Assembly (NCBI GenBank): GCA_035315065.1
Contig: DATFYM010000006.1
Location: 1-52,828, forward strand
Length of the DNA: 52,828 bases
Source of the DNA: DATFYM01 sp035315065
GTDB taxonomy: Bacteria > Acidobacteriota > Terriglobia > UBA7540
Direction: 5' to 3'
In this document: one piece after another, positions 39,435 to 47,604 of the stretch
Position numbering within the stretch: the first letter of the stretch is position 1
Layout: each line of letters starts with the position of its first letter
Notes under the pieces: model-generated
Databases searched by the model: none
Told to the model about the DNA's origin: nothing
Seen by the model: the letters and a program-made list of their open reading frames with translations, nothing else
Translations under genes and position numbers: made by a program

Positions 39435-39833
39435 TCAATGCTCGCCCGGTTGAAACACCTGCATCGTCTCATCGATGAAGAGGGCCGGCCAGTCGCTTTT
39501 GGCCGGGTCGGCGGGGGTTGCCGTGATCTTGAAATGCTGGCCGTCGTCGATGTCGGCGGAGTAATTGTAGCCGCGGCGGTTGGTGGTTGAGAAAGGCATT
39601 GATCCGTCCTGCCGGAGCTGATCGAGGCTGGCGTAGGTGCCGTTCGCGGCCAGATACATCCTCTCTGCCTGAGCGATCGCCAGCAAGTCGCTCTTGACCC
39701 CAACCAGATCAATCTGCTGTTGCGGCCGAGAGGTTGGGCCCGACTGGCCAGCCCACTTCGCATAGAGAAGGTAGACGATGGCGAGGACTACCACCAGACC
39801 CAAGAGTGTCATCCACGATCTCATCGCTTTCAA
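39435..39833 (-). CDS. Pilin-like or pseudopilin-like small exported protein
   Basis: 132 residues if translation begins at TTG 39833, which has GAGGA six bases upstream; the ATG at 39824 is poorly spaced. One N-terminal membrane helix (WMTLLGLVVVLAIVYLLYAK) is followed by a soluble domain with VKSDLLAIAQAERMYLAANG and TYASLDQLRQDG. This A-x-Q-A-E-R-x-Y-x-x-x-x-G-x-Y-A-S pattern is typical of type II secretion pseudopilin-like proteins and minor pilins of Acidobacteria. There is no prepilin peptidase site (G/F-E), so it is probably membrane-anchored rather than assembled. No pilus genes are nearby. Confidence 0.75.
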   Translation of the reverse strand: MKAMRSWMTLLGLVVVLAIVYLLYAKWAGQSGPTSRPQQQIDLVGVKSDLLAIAQAERMYLAANGTYASLDQLRQDGSMPFSTTNRRGYNYSADIDDGQHFKITATPADPAKSDWPALFIDETMQVFQPGEH

Positions 39834-40227
39834 CCGTCGTCCTCGCTATTGTGAACCTTAGCGTAACCAGTTGCAATTGGGGAGAAATAAAGGGTAGAGG
39901 GTAATGGGCCGATTTGATGCTGTAGCGGCGAGTTTACCTCGCCAGATGGCGGCGTAAGCCGCTCTACATCAAATTGACCACTGTGCCAAATAAACGCAGG
40001 CGGCGCGCACGCCTCAGGCCGCTAGGGGGGGTATTTACAGCTATCTATAATCTTCTAGGGACTCGATTCGAGCTTGTTCCGCCTCAGGCACGAGCTGACA
40101 CGAGCTGACAAAAGCTAATAGGCTGACGGCCGGTGCCTGATCGCTGGTTGCTTTCTTCTGCCATGGGAGTCGGCGCGGCGCCGCCGAAACTGTGTTAACA
40201 TGAGCAAGCGACCGAAGGAGGGGAATA
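39834..40227. other. Intergenic stretch with a REP-like element and direct repeats
   Basis: A divergent promoter region of about 390 bases between the pseudopilin-like and FecR-like genes. Besides the palindrome at 39911 there are two exact copies of CACGAGCTGACA at 40089-40112 followed by a partial third. No gene seen. Confidence 0.6.
39911..39975. repeat. REP-like palindromic element, copy 2
   Basis: GATTTGATGCTGTAGCGGCG through AAGCCGCTCTACATCAAATT: the ends are inverted copies, with nested GGCGAGTTTACCTCGCC and GGCGGCGTAAGCCGC hairpins. The best-preserved copy of the element at 692-750. Confidence 0.75.
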
Positions 40228-41121
40228 ATGTCCGCTTACCGTTGCCTTGGTGAAAGGCCCGAAACTCGACGATTCATTTCCCGGAGGCAAGGTCCGCGTC
40301 GACTGATCCTGGTCACTGTTGCGCTCCTGTCGTTGGCGGGAGTCCACAGCCTGTTGCTTGCGGCGTCGCCGGCTGGGTCCGGGAAGAGCGCCCGAGCGGC
40401 GGGCAATCAGGCTGCGCAGAATCCGCCGGCACCTGCCCAAACGCAGAAGCCCGCCGCCCCCGCTCAACCGCAGAATCCCCCGGCCGCGGCGCCGTCTGAA
40501 TCGGAGCGGCCCCCAGTGGGCGCTTTGGCGGCGGTAGGCGAGGTCTATATTAACGACGCGAAGGTGCCGCAAGTGGCGACCGTCTTTTACGGGGACACAC
40601 TGCGGACCAGCAGCGGCGGCGCCACGCTGAACGTCGTGGGTAAAGGCGTGTTGAGCTTCTCGGCGAATACGGTTGTCTCCTTCAACGAGGTTGAATTCTC
40701 CGGATACTTTATGACGTTGAAGCAAGGCAGCGTGAGTTTCCACTCCTTCATCAACGTGAAGAACTTCGAAACTCTAGTCGGCAACTATGTCGTTTCCCCC
40801 GATGCCCGGGCTGAGGCAGGCGCGGCGGTCGAACGCCAGGGGGACGGTTCCGCGCACATTCAGTGTACGCTTGGCTCGGTGGGCGTCATCTCCTCGGAGG
40901 GTCCGGAGTCGCTTTACCTCAACCCCGGCCAGGAGGCCTATGTCTTGCCGGACGGCAAACTCACCACCAACAAGCCGGCTCCGCATGTCCCGGCAGGGTC
41001 GACCCAGGCGCCTGCCTCCAGCAAAACACTTTGGATCCTTCTGGCTGGGGGCGGCGCCGCGGCGGCAGTGGTCGCCGTCGTCGCGAGCGGCGGCAAGAGC
41101 GCAAGCCCCTCCAACCCTTAA
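40228..41121 (+). CDS. FecR-like domain membrane protein
   Basis: 297 residues, GGAGG 8 bases upstream of the ATG. An N-terminal membrane helix or uncleaved signal (about 25-45, LILVTVALLSLAGVHSLLLA) is followed by a proline/alanine/glutamine-rich linker (50-93). The FecR-like beta domain (about 95-240) has VGEVYINDAKVPQVATVFYG, DTLRTSSGGATLNV and NPGQEAYVLPDGK. A glycine/alanine-rich hydrophobic segment near 270-290 could be a second helix. FecR domains classically sense iron signals through a partner sigma factor. None is seen here, so it more likely belongs to the broad acidobacterial group of FecR-domain surface proteins. Confidence 0.8.
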   Translation: MSAYRCLGERPETRRFISRRQGPRRLILVTVALLSLAGVHSLLLAASPAGSGKSARAAGNQAAQNPPAPAQTQKPAAPAQPQNPPAAAPSESERPPVGALAAVGEVYINDAKVPQVATVFYGDTLRTSSGGATLNVVGKGVLSFSANTVVSFNEVEFSGYFMTLKQGSVSFHSFINVKNFETLVGNYVVSPDARAEAGAAVERQGDGSAHIQCTLGSVGVISSEGPESLYLNPGQEAYVLPDGKLTTNKPAPHVPAGSTQAPASSKTLWILLAGGGAAAAVVAVVASGGKSASPSNP

Positions 41122-41205
41122 GTCAGGCGGGTGCAGGGCTCGGAGCTGAAATGAGACATTACGTGGAGAGTCGCAGTCTGGACCACTAACGCCGATTTCC
41201 CCCTC

Positions 41206-41589
41206 ATGGTACGCTTGGATTGTATGCGGCATCCGCTCGTTGCCGTTCCCGTAGTTTTCATCGGTGCCCTCCTCGTCTTCTATGGAGTTCCTGGGCTTAT
41301 CGAATGGGAACTCGTACGGCACACCAGCCCTTGGCTTGCCTGTGTTGCCTTGGGCGACCTCCTAGGCTGCGCCTTTCTCTTTACTGTAGGGCTGCGACGA
41401 ACGGCGGTGGCTTTGTACTGCCTGGCCAGCGCGCTCGAGGCTTATCTTCTGGCGTCGCATCGCGTCTCGGCTGCTTCTCTGGTATGGATTACGAACTCAC
41501 TGCCTGCTGTTTTCGCCGCCGTTCTCGCTGCTTACCTGCAAAAACCGGACCCGTCCTTTCTCCGCGAAAACCGTCGCGAGCGTCGTTAG
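41206..41589 (+). CDS. Small four-helix membrane protein, unknown
   Basis: 127 residues with four hydrophobic segments (about 9-30, 42-60, 64-85, 90-110) and a basic tail (LRENRRERR). No family recognised. The start could also be the ATG at 41224 (MRHPLVAV), which puts the first helix right at the N-terminus; neither has a good ribosome site. Real coding is supported by consistent codon use and the helix pattern only. Confidence 0.5.
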   Translation: MVRLDCMRHPLVAVPVVFIGALLVFYGVPGLIEWELVRHTSPWLACVALGDLLGCAFLFTVGLRRTAVALYCLASALEAYLLASHRVSAASLVWITNSLPAVFAAVLAAYLQKPDPSFLRENRRERR

Positions 41590-41811
41590 GCGGGAAAAGA
41601 CGGGTGACGATGCCGCAGCCTTCGAGTGCCATTCGCTCGGCCGTACCGCCTGAGACGAGACGCGCGTTGCTTGAAAAGTGGGACGCTGTGGGCATATGAT
41701 GCGGACAGAGTTGCGAATGCAGGGGACGGACCGGCATCGGGAGGACGGTGGGGGGGAGCGACCTGTTTTGCAGCCGGCAAGGACAGCGGACTTTTCGAAA
41801 AGGAGTTATCC

Positions 41812-43257
41812 ATGACCCATAAACCTGACAAATCTGAAATCACTCGTCGTGACTTTCTCAAAACCGGCGTGGCAGGGGCCGGCCTCACCACGCTCGGTGG
41901 GATCACTTTCATCACTCATCCGGAGCGCGTGTTCGGCGCCAACGACCGCGTGCGCGTGGGGATCTGCGGCCTGCACGGTCGCGGCGAGGACCACATCAAG
42001 GAGTTCTCGCGCATTAAGGAAGCGGAAATCGCCGCCTTCTGCGACGCAGATGAAAACGTGCTCGACCAGCGCTTGACGCAAGTGGCGGGGATGAACCTGA
42101 AGCCGGCGCGCTACATCGACGTGCGCAAGCTCCTCGACGACAAGTCCATCGACGCCATCTCCATCGCCACGCCCAACCACTGGCATTCGCTGATGGCCAT
42201 CTGGGGGTGCCAGGCGGGGAAGGACGTCTATTGCGAGAAGCCGTGCTCACACAACTGGTGGGAGGGACGCCAATTGGTGCGCGCCGCTGCCAAGTACAAC
42301 CGCATTGTCGCCCACGGCACGCAGAGCCGGTCCAGCCAAGGGATCGTGGCGGGGATGGAGGAGATTCGCAAGGGAACGATCGGCGAAGTCTATCTTTCGC
42401 GCGGGCTCTGCACCAAGTGGCGCGACACCATCGGCCACGCGAACGAAGAGTCGGTGCCGGCGGGTGTGCACTATGACCTCTGGACCGGGCCGGCGCCCTT
42501 GAAGCCGTTCACGCGCAACCGGTTCCACTACAACTGGCACTGGATCTGGGACACCGGCAACGGCGACATGGGCAACCAGGGCATTCACGAGATGGATGTC
42601 GCGCGCTGGGGGCTGGGCGTGAAGTTCCCCAACAAGGTATCCGCCATCGGCGGCCACTTCATGTTTGACGACGACCAGCAGACGCCCAACACGCTCCATG
42701 CCTCTTTCGAGTTCGAGGCGGCAAACGGCAAGCGCAAGATGCTGGAGTTCGAAGTGCGGCATTGGATCGCGAACCACGAAGCTGAAATCGGCACGCCGGC
42801 GTTTGGCTCTGAGGGCAGCATCCCGCCCGCAGGTCTCGAGGCGGCGGCAGGCAAACCAAGAGCCAAGCTTGGCCCCTCGGCCGGCAGCCACAACACCATC
42901 GGCAACATCTTCTACGGGTCTCAGGGCTACATGGCCATGGACGGCTACGACGCCTACAAGACGTGGCTGGGCAAGGAGCAGGCGCCGGGCCCGAGTGGCC
43001 ACGGCAAGGAGCAGCACTTCGCCAACTTCATCGCTTGCGTGCGTAGCCGGCGCAAGGAGGATCTGGCTGCCCCCATTGAGGAAGGACACATTTCTTGCAC
43101 GCTGGTCCACCTCGCCAACGTGTCTTACCGGCTGGGCCGCACTCTGCGGTTCGACCCCGCGACCGAGCAGGTGGTTGACGACGACGAGGCCAATCGCCTG
43201 CTGCGGGACGGCGATCGCGGCTATCGCGAGCCTTACGTCGTGCCGGAGGAAGTGTAG
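41812..43257 (+). CDS. TAT-exported Gfo/Idh/MocA family oxidoreductase
   Basis: 481 residues, AAGGAG six bases before the ATG. The N-terminus SEITRRDFLKTGVAGAG is a twin-arginine signal. The Rossmann domain starts VRVGICGLHGRGEDHIKEF, with DADENVLDQRL binding the cofactor ribose and EKPCSHNWWEGRQLV carrying the E-K-P motif. The C-terminal domain (from about 190) has WHWIWDTGNGDMGNQGIHEM, with the D-x-G-x-H-x-x-D-like end typical of the family. The enzyme oxidises or reduces a sugar with NAD(P); the exported form may keep a tightly bound cofactor. Substrate unknown. A longer frame upstream (from 41626) has no signal and is not used. Confidence 0.92.
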   Translation: MTHKPDKSEITRRDFLKTGVAGAGLTTLGGITFITHPERVFGANDRVRVGICGLHGRGEDHIKEFSRIKEAEIAAFCDADENVLDQRLTQVAGMNLKPARYIDVRKLLDDKSIDAISIATPNHWHSLMAIWGCQAGKDVYCEKPCSHNWWEGRQLVRAAAKYNRIVAHGTQSRSSQGIVAGMEEIRKGTIGEVYLSRGLCTKWRDTIGHANEESVPAGVHYDLWTGPAPLKPFTRNRFHYNWHWIWDTGNGDMGNQGIHEMDVARWGLGVKFPNKVSAIGGHFMFDDDQQTPNTLHASFEFEAANGKRKMLEFEVRHWIANHEAEIGTPAFGSEGSIPPAGLEAAAGKPRAKLGPSAGSHNTIGNIFYGSQGYMAMDGYDAYKTWLGKEQAPGPSGHGKEQHFANFIACVRSRRKEDLAAPIEEGHISCTLVHLANVSYRLGRTLRFDPATEQVVDDDEANRLLRDGDRGYREPYVVPEEV

Positions 43258-43262
43258 GCAGT

Positions 43263-43469
43263 AGTGGCTAGTGGCCGGTGGTTAGTGGCTAGTGAAGAAT
43301 TGACGATTGCCAATTGACGATTGCCGATTGCCGATTGCCGATTGTAAGACCGTTCCGGGTCGACTCTGGCGCAGGCCGGGTCTGTCTTCCAATCGTCAAT
43401 CGACAATCGTCAATCGACAATCGTCAATTCTTCACTGCCTTCTGCCTACTGCTTACTGCCTTCTGCCTT
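43263..43469. repeat. Spacer made of AGTGGCT, ATTGCCG and TTCTGCC heptamers
   Basis: AGTGGCTAGTGGCCGGTGGT, then GATTGCCGATTGCCGATTGC (43316-43344), face CAATCGTCAATCGACAATCG (43390-43425). A separate CTTCTGCCTACTGCTTACTG array ends at the stop of the peptide-binding gene. Three different words in one spacer, with the ATTGCCG arms inverted. Confidence 0.8.
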
Positions 43470-45288
43470 ACCGGCCTCCCGCAGCGCCGGAACCGCCGCG
43501 TTCCCAGAAGAGTTCCTCAGCATTCCACAGCGTGTAAGGGTCGAGAACCGCCGCCCGGAAGTTGCCTAGCCCTTCCTTCGCACCCACCAGGATGTTGGGA
43601 CTGGCCAGGCTGACGATCGGCTGCTGCTCGGCGATCAGCTCCTGCACGCGATCGTAGAGACGCTTCCTCTCGGGATATGAAAGCGTGGTGAGTTGCTGCT
43701 TCATCAGGCGGTCGATTTCCGCCTCCCAGGGCGTGGCAGGCTGAGCCTCGCCGACGTGCCAGACATGAGTGCCGCCGCTCGAGAGCCAGACGTTCATTTC
43801 CGGGTTGGGGTCGGCATCGCCGCTGACCAACCCCAGGACGCAGGCCTCATAGTCGTGCGATTGGAACAACCGGTCGAGCAGGGCTCGGAACTCCAGCGAT
43901 ACTACGTGCACCACCATGCCAAGCTGGCTCAGATCACTCGCGATCAGCGTGGCCATCTCGTTGCGCTGGGTGTTTCCAGCGCTGGTGACGATCGTGAACT
44001 CCACCGCCCGGCCGCGTGCGTCCAGCAGGGCGCTGCCGCCTCTCCAGGTGAATCCGGCCGAGCGCAGCAGCTCGCGCGCGTGATCGAGCGACCTCGGCGG
44101 GTGCGGAAGCTCACTATCCACCCAGAGCCGGTTGCCCGGAGTCACCGGCGACCACAGCGGCGTGCCCCGTCCGCGATAGACCAGACGCACAATGGACGCG
44201 CGATCGACCGCCGCCGACACCGCCTGCCGGAACTTCGGCTCGCGGAACCAGACCTGTTTGGCGGCCACCTGTGGCAGGCCCCAGGCGCTCACATCATTCT
44301 GGTTGAAGAAGAGAAAGTTGTATTCGAGCCCGGGCCCGAGGTCCTGCAGCCGATAGCCACGCTGCTTCTGCTGCTTCTCGAGTACGGCAAAATTGTCGGA
44401 GCTCAGGCGGCTCACCATGTCCGTCTCGCCGTTCTCGAATCGCATCACCTGGGCGTCTTCGCTGGCCACGAACAGGAAGGTGATCTCATCCAGGTACGGC
44501 AACCGGCCGCCTTTGCGGTCAAGCTTCCAGTAATAGGGATTACGCTCCAGCACCAGGCGCTGGCCAGGCACGTAGTCTTTCAGCCGGAAGGGACCAAGGC
44601 CCGCGATCAGCGCCGGCGCGGTGGAGAGCCCCCAAGCCTCACCGAGCTTTCCCTCCTGATACGTCTTCTCCAGCAGGTGGCGTGGAAGAATCGCAAGTCC
44701 GTCAAACAGCCGTTCCGCCGCCGCGTAGGGCTGGGCGAGATCAAAGCGAACCGTTTCGGCGTCGAGCTTGGTCACCGCAATCGGCTCCCCGCCCGCCATG
44801 AGGAGGTCGCGCTGGGGCGAATTCACTTTCTTGTCGAGGTAGGCGCGAAACGTAAACACCACATCGTCGGCATCGAGCGGATGGCCGTCGGAAAAGCGCA
44901 GGCCGCGGCGAAGCTTCAACGTGTAACTACGGCCGTTGCGGGAAGCCGTCCACGATCGGGCCAGCGCCGGCTCGGTCTTGAGCGACTGCCGGTTGATGTG
45001 GATCAGGTCGGCGGTCATACGCCCGATCACCTCGCGCGACGTGCTGTCGACCGAGACCACCGGATTCAGGGTCTTGGGCTCGGTGCGCTCCGCTACCACC
45101 AGCCGGCCGCCGTAGCGACCGACTTCGCCGGAGGTGACCATCGCCTCTTCCGCCGCCGTCACTGGCTGCGGAGGTGGCGAGGACTGTGCGGCGCTCATCG
45201 ACGCGATCAGCAACGCTAGAATCAACGCTTGAGCTGAGCCTTTCGCCAGTCGTTTGTCCCTTGCCCTTCGTCCTTTGTCGTTCGTCAT
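43468..45288 (-). CDS. Peptide/dipeptide ABC transporter substrate-binding protein
   Basis: 606 residues with GGAGG six bases before the ATG. The first 18 codons (MTNDKGRRARDKRLAKGS) are highly basic and encoded by a repeat array, giving an unusually long positive n-region before the hydrophobic signal core (LILALLIASMSA). The mature protein is an SBP_bac_5 type: TEPKTLNPVVSVDSTSREVI, PALARSWTASRNGRSYTLKL, GLRFSDGHPLDADDVVFTFR, FREPKFRQAVSAAVDRASIV and ERKRLYDRVQELIAEQQPIV. It binds peptides or similar ligands in the periplasm. Last gene of a four-gene minus-strand importer operon. Confidence 0.92.
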   Translation of the reverse strand: MTNDKGRRARDKRLAKGSAQALILALLIASMSAAQSSPPPQPVTAAEEAMVTSGEVGRYGGRLVVAERTEPKTLNPVVSVDSTSREVIGRMTADLIHINRQSLKTEPALARSWTASRNGRSYTLKLRRGLRFSDGHPLDADDVVFTFRAYLDKKVNSPQRDLLMAGGEPIAVTKLDAETVRFDLAQPYAAAERLFDGLAILPRHLLEKTYQEGKLGEAWGLSTAPALIAGLGPFRLKDYVPGQRLVLERNPYYWKLDRKGGRLPYLDEITFLFVASEDAQVMRFENGETDMVSRLSSDNFAVLEKQQKQRGYRLQDLGPGLEYNFLFFNQNDVSAWGLPQVAAKQVWFREPKFRQAVSAAVDRASIVRLVYRGRGTPLWSPVTPGNRLWVDSELPHPPRSLDHARELLRSAGFTWRGGSALLDARGRAVEFTIVTSAGNTQRNEMATLIASDLSQLGMVVHVVSLEFRALLDRLFQSHDYEACVLGLVSGDADPNPEMNVWLSSGGTHVWHVGEAQPATPWEAEIDRLMKQQLTTLSYPERKRLYDRVQELIAEQQPIVSLASPNILVGAKEGLGNFRAAVLDPYTLWNAEELFWERGGSGAAGGR

Positions 45289-45385
45289 GTGTCCTCCGGC
45301 GAGCTGTCAGCACTCAGCAATCAGCTATCAGCAAGAACTGAACTTTCTTGCTGACAACTGACGGCTGATGGCTGACGGCTGATCT
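45247..45385. repeat. Two heptamer arrays, one inside the signal peptide region
   Basis: GTTTGTCCCTTGCCCTTCGT and CCTTTGTCGTTCGTC (45252-45286) lie within the coding start of the binding protein. GCACTCAGCAATCAGCTATC (45310-45329) and ACGGCTGATGGCTGACGGCT (45361-45380) are inverted arms in the spacer. Confidence 0.8.
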
Positions 45386-45406
45386 GGTGATAGTTGATGG
45401 CTGTCC

Positions 45407-46402
45407 TCATAACGCCGCTCCATGCAGCGAGTCCGCCAGCTTGTGATACATCCAGAACACCGGGACCAACGCCAGTCCCGGCAGGAACATCCACCAATAC
45501 GAGGCGAGCACCGAGTATTGCTGTAAGGTGGCGAGCATGTTGCCCCAGCTCGGCACGGGCTCGCCCACGCCCAGGCCCAGGAACGACAGCGTGACCTCGG
45601 CCAGAATGAACTGAGGGATCAGAATCGCCGCTTGGGTCAGCAGCACGCCCAGCGTCTGAGGCAAAATGTGGCGGCGCAGCAGGTAGAAATCGGAGCCGCC
45701 GAAGCTGCGCGCTGCCAGCACATAGGTGCGTTCCTTCGCGCTCAGCACCACGCCGCGCACCAGGCGCGCCGGCCGCGCCCATCCCACCAAGCCGATCACG
45801 GACACCAGCAGAAAGAAGGCCTGCGCCGGGCTGATGTGCAACGGCAGAAAGGCGCGGATGGCAAACAGCAGATAGAGCCACGGCAGCGCCAGGAAAAGCT
45901 CCGCGCCCCGCATGATGATTCCGTCCAGCCACCCGGCACAATAGCCGGCGATCGCACCTGCCAGCAGTCCCACGCCCAGCGTGAGTGCCGCCGCCAGCAG
46001 TCCCGCCAGGAGCGAGATGCGGCCGCCGTAAAGCAGCCGCGAGAGCTGGTCGCGCCCGTAGGCGTCGGTTCCCAGCAGGAAAATACGTGCCGGCTCGTCC
46101 ACGCCAAACAGTCGCCGAGCTCCGGAGCGAGAGCCGACCAGGAAATGCACGTCGTAAGCCCGGCTGGTATCAGCGACGTAATTCCCCGAGCCCTCCGGCT
46201 GTTCCATCCATCGATAGACAAACGGCCGCAGGTGGAACTTCCCCTGCGCGTCAACGAAATGGAGCCGCGAGGGCGGCGCATACGGCAGGTCGCGGTCCTG
46301 CGCTGCGAAGTCGTACGGAGCCACGAAGCCCGCGGCCAACACCGCGCCGTGCAGGAGCGCGAGCAGCCCGGTCGCCAGCCAGATTTTGCTGCGATTCTCC
46401 AT
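45407..46402 (-). CDS. Dipeptide/oligopeptide ABC permease C
   Basis: 331 residues; GAGG lies eight bases before the ATG. An N-terminal helix is followed by a long periplasmic region with FLLGTDAYGRDQLSRLLYGG, the standard GTD-x-x-GRD-x-x-SR motif of DppC/OppC. Five more helices follow, and the EAA-loop reads YVLAARSFGGSDFYLLRRHI and LPQTLGVLLTQ. The periplasmic loop between residues 30 and 105 is longer than in DppC of Escherichia coli and contains VDAQGKFHLRPFVYRWMEQP, a feature I associate with acidobacterial OppC-like proteins. It lies 19 bases downstream of permease B. Confidence 0.92.
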   Translation of the reverse strand: MENRSKIWLATGLLALLHGAVLAAGFVAPYDFAAQDRDLPYAPPSRLHFVDAQGKFHLRPFVYRWMEQPEGSGNYVADTSRAYDVHFLVGSRSGARRLFGVDEPARIFLLGTDAYGRDQLSRLLYGGRISLLAGLLAAALTLGVGLLAGAIAGYCAGWLDGIIMRGAELFLALPWLYLLFAIRAFLPLHISPAQAFFLLVSVIGLVGWARPARLVRGVVLSAKERTYVLAARSFGGSDFYLLRRHILPQTLGVLLTQAAILIPQFILAEVTLSFLGLGVGEPVPSWGNMLATLQQYSVLASYWWMFLPGLALVPVFWMYHKLADSLHGAAL

Positions 46403-46421
46403 CCCTTACCTCGCGCGAACC

Positions 46422-47384
46422 TTACCTCACTCGAATTCGCGGGTCGACGACGTAGAGCAGTGCATCCGCCGCCAGGTTTCCCGCCACCAGGAAAACCGTG
46501 GAGAACATGACGGCACCGATCACCACGTACAAATCGCGGGCCAGGATCGCCTCCAGAAGCAGTGGGCCCATCCCGGGCCAGCTCATCACCACTTCCACCA
46601 GCAGCGACCCGCTAAGCAAAGCCGCCACCGAGAGACCGAAGAGGGACGCCAGTGGATTGGCTGCCGCAGGAAGCGCGTAAGCCAACAGCAGCCGCCGGCG
46701 CGGTATGCCGTGAGCCCGCGCCGCCTGGATAAACGGAGCCCGCAGCGCTTCCAAAACGCTCGCGCGCACGTGCCGCACCAGCACGGGCAGAGTTCCCAGC
46801 ACCAGCGCCGTCACCGGCAGTGCCGCGTGCAGAGCGATGTCCTTGATCTTTCCCGTTACGCTCAGGCCGGCGAAGCCGAGCGAGACCATCCCGCCAGTGG
46901 GAAACCGTCCGGTGCGGACTGCGAGGGCCAGCAGGCCGAGCGCGAGCAGGAGCTCCGGCGCCGCCAGCAGCAGGGAGGTTCCGCCGCCGATGAGGCGGTC
47001 GGCGATGCCGCGCTGCCGGGCCGCGCTCCCGACGCCGGCCACAATCGCGATCAGCCAGGCCAGCAGCGTAGCCGCACCCGCGAGCAGCAGGGTATTCCGC
47101 GCCCTTTCCCAGAGGAGCGGGGCCACCGGGGCGTTGTAGGCCAGGGAGAATCCCAGATTTCCGCTTGCCACCGATTTCAGCCAGCGGACGTACGTCACCG
47201 GCAGCGGCTGATCCAATCCGGCTTGGGCGCGCAGCGCGGCGACGGTCTGCGCCGACACCTGCGGGTCCAGGCGCAGGTCGGCAAAGAAGTCGCCTGGAGC
47301 AAGCCGCAGGAAAACAAAGGTCAGTATCGAGACTCCGGCGAGCAGCACCGCACTGTGAATCAGTCTCGTTGCGACATAACGCAT
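46422..47384 (-). CDS. Dipeptide/oligopeptide ABC permease B
   Basis: 320 residues from the ATG with GGGGAG seven bases upstream; a TTG two codons earlier is possible. MRYVATRLIHSAVLLAGVSI, then TFVFLRLAPGDFFADLRLDP, match the DppB/OppB start. NLGFSLAYNAPVAPLLWERA carries the G-x-S-x-x-x-x-x-P-V motif. The EAA loop is PFIQAARAHGIPRRRLLLAY, then ALPAAANPLASLFG. It has six helices and forms the channel with permease C. Confidence 0.92.
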   Translation of the reverse strand: MRYVATRLIHSAVLLAGVSILTFVFLRLAPGDFFADLRLDPQVSAQTVAALRAQAGLDQPLPVTYVRWLKSVASGNLGFSLAYNAPVAPLLWERARNTLLLAGAATLLAWLIAIVAGVGSAARQRGIADRLIGGGTSLLLAAPELLLALGLLALAVRTGRFPTGGMVSLGFAGLSVTGKIKDIALHAALPVTALVLGTLPVLVRHVRASVLEALRAPFIQAARAHGIPRRRLLLAYALPAAANPLASLFGLSVAALLSGSLLVEVVMSWPGMGPLLLEAILARDLYVVIGAVMFSTVFLVAGNLAADALLYVVDPRIRVR

Positions 47385-47423
47385 CGGCAAAGCTCCCCTT
47401 CACAAGAAGGTGTGAGAGATTAA

Positions 47424-47537
47424 ACACAGAGGCACAGAGACGCAGAGACGCAGAGAAGGGAACGAAAGTCACTATGAAGATGTTGTGGGTTTCCCGACGT
47501 TTCCCATTTTTCTCTGTGCCTCTGCGTCTCTGCGTTG
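47424..47537. repeat. 8-bp array, core GACGCAGA, inverted arms
   Basis: ACACAGAGGCACAGAGACGC and AGAGACGCAGAG (47424-47456) face CTCTGTGCCTCTGCGTCTCT (47512-47531). The arms are nearly perfect reverse complements with a 55-base loop, forming a strong hairpin between the fused ATPase gene and permease B. Confidence 0.85.
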
Positions 47538-47604
47538 GAACCTCCTCCGCGATTACTTCACATCTTCAAAGCCATTGGGCTCTATCAAGCTCCCCAGGCT
47601 CCTC

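Noticed and set aside
43693..45219. Plus-strand frame of 508 codons opposite the peptide-binding protein gene
   Set aside because: Antisense shadow; the minus strand has a clear SBP domain with a signal peptide and Shine-Dalgarno site.
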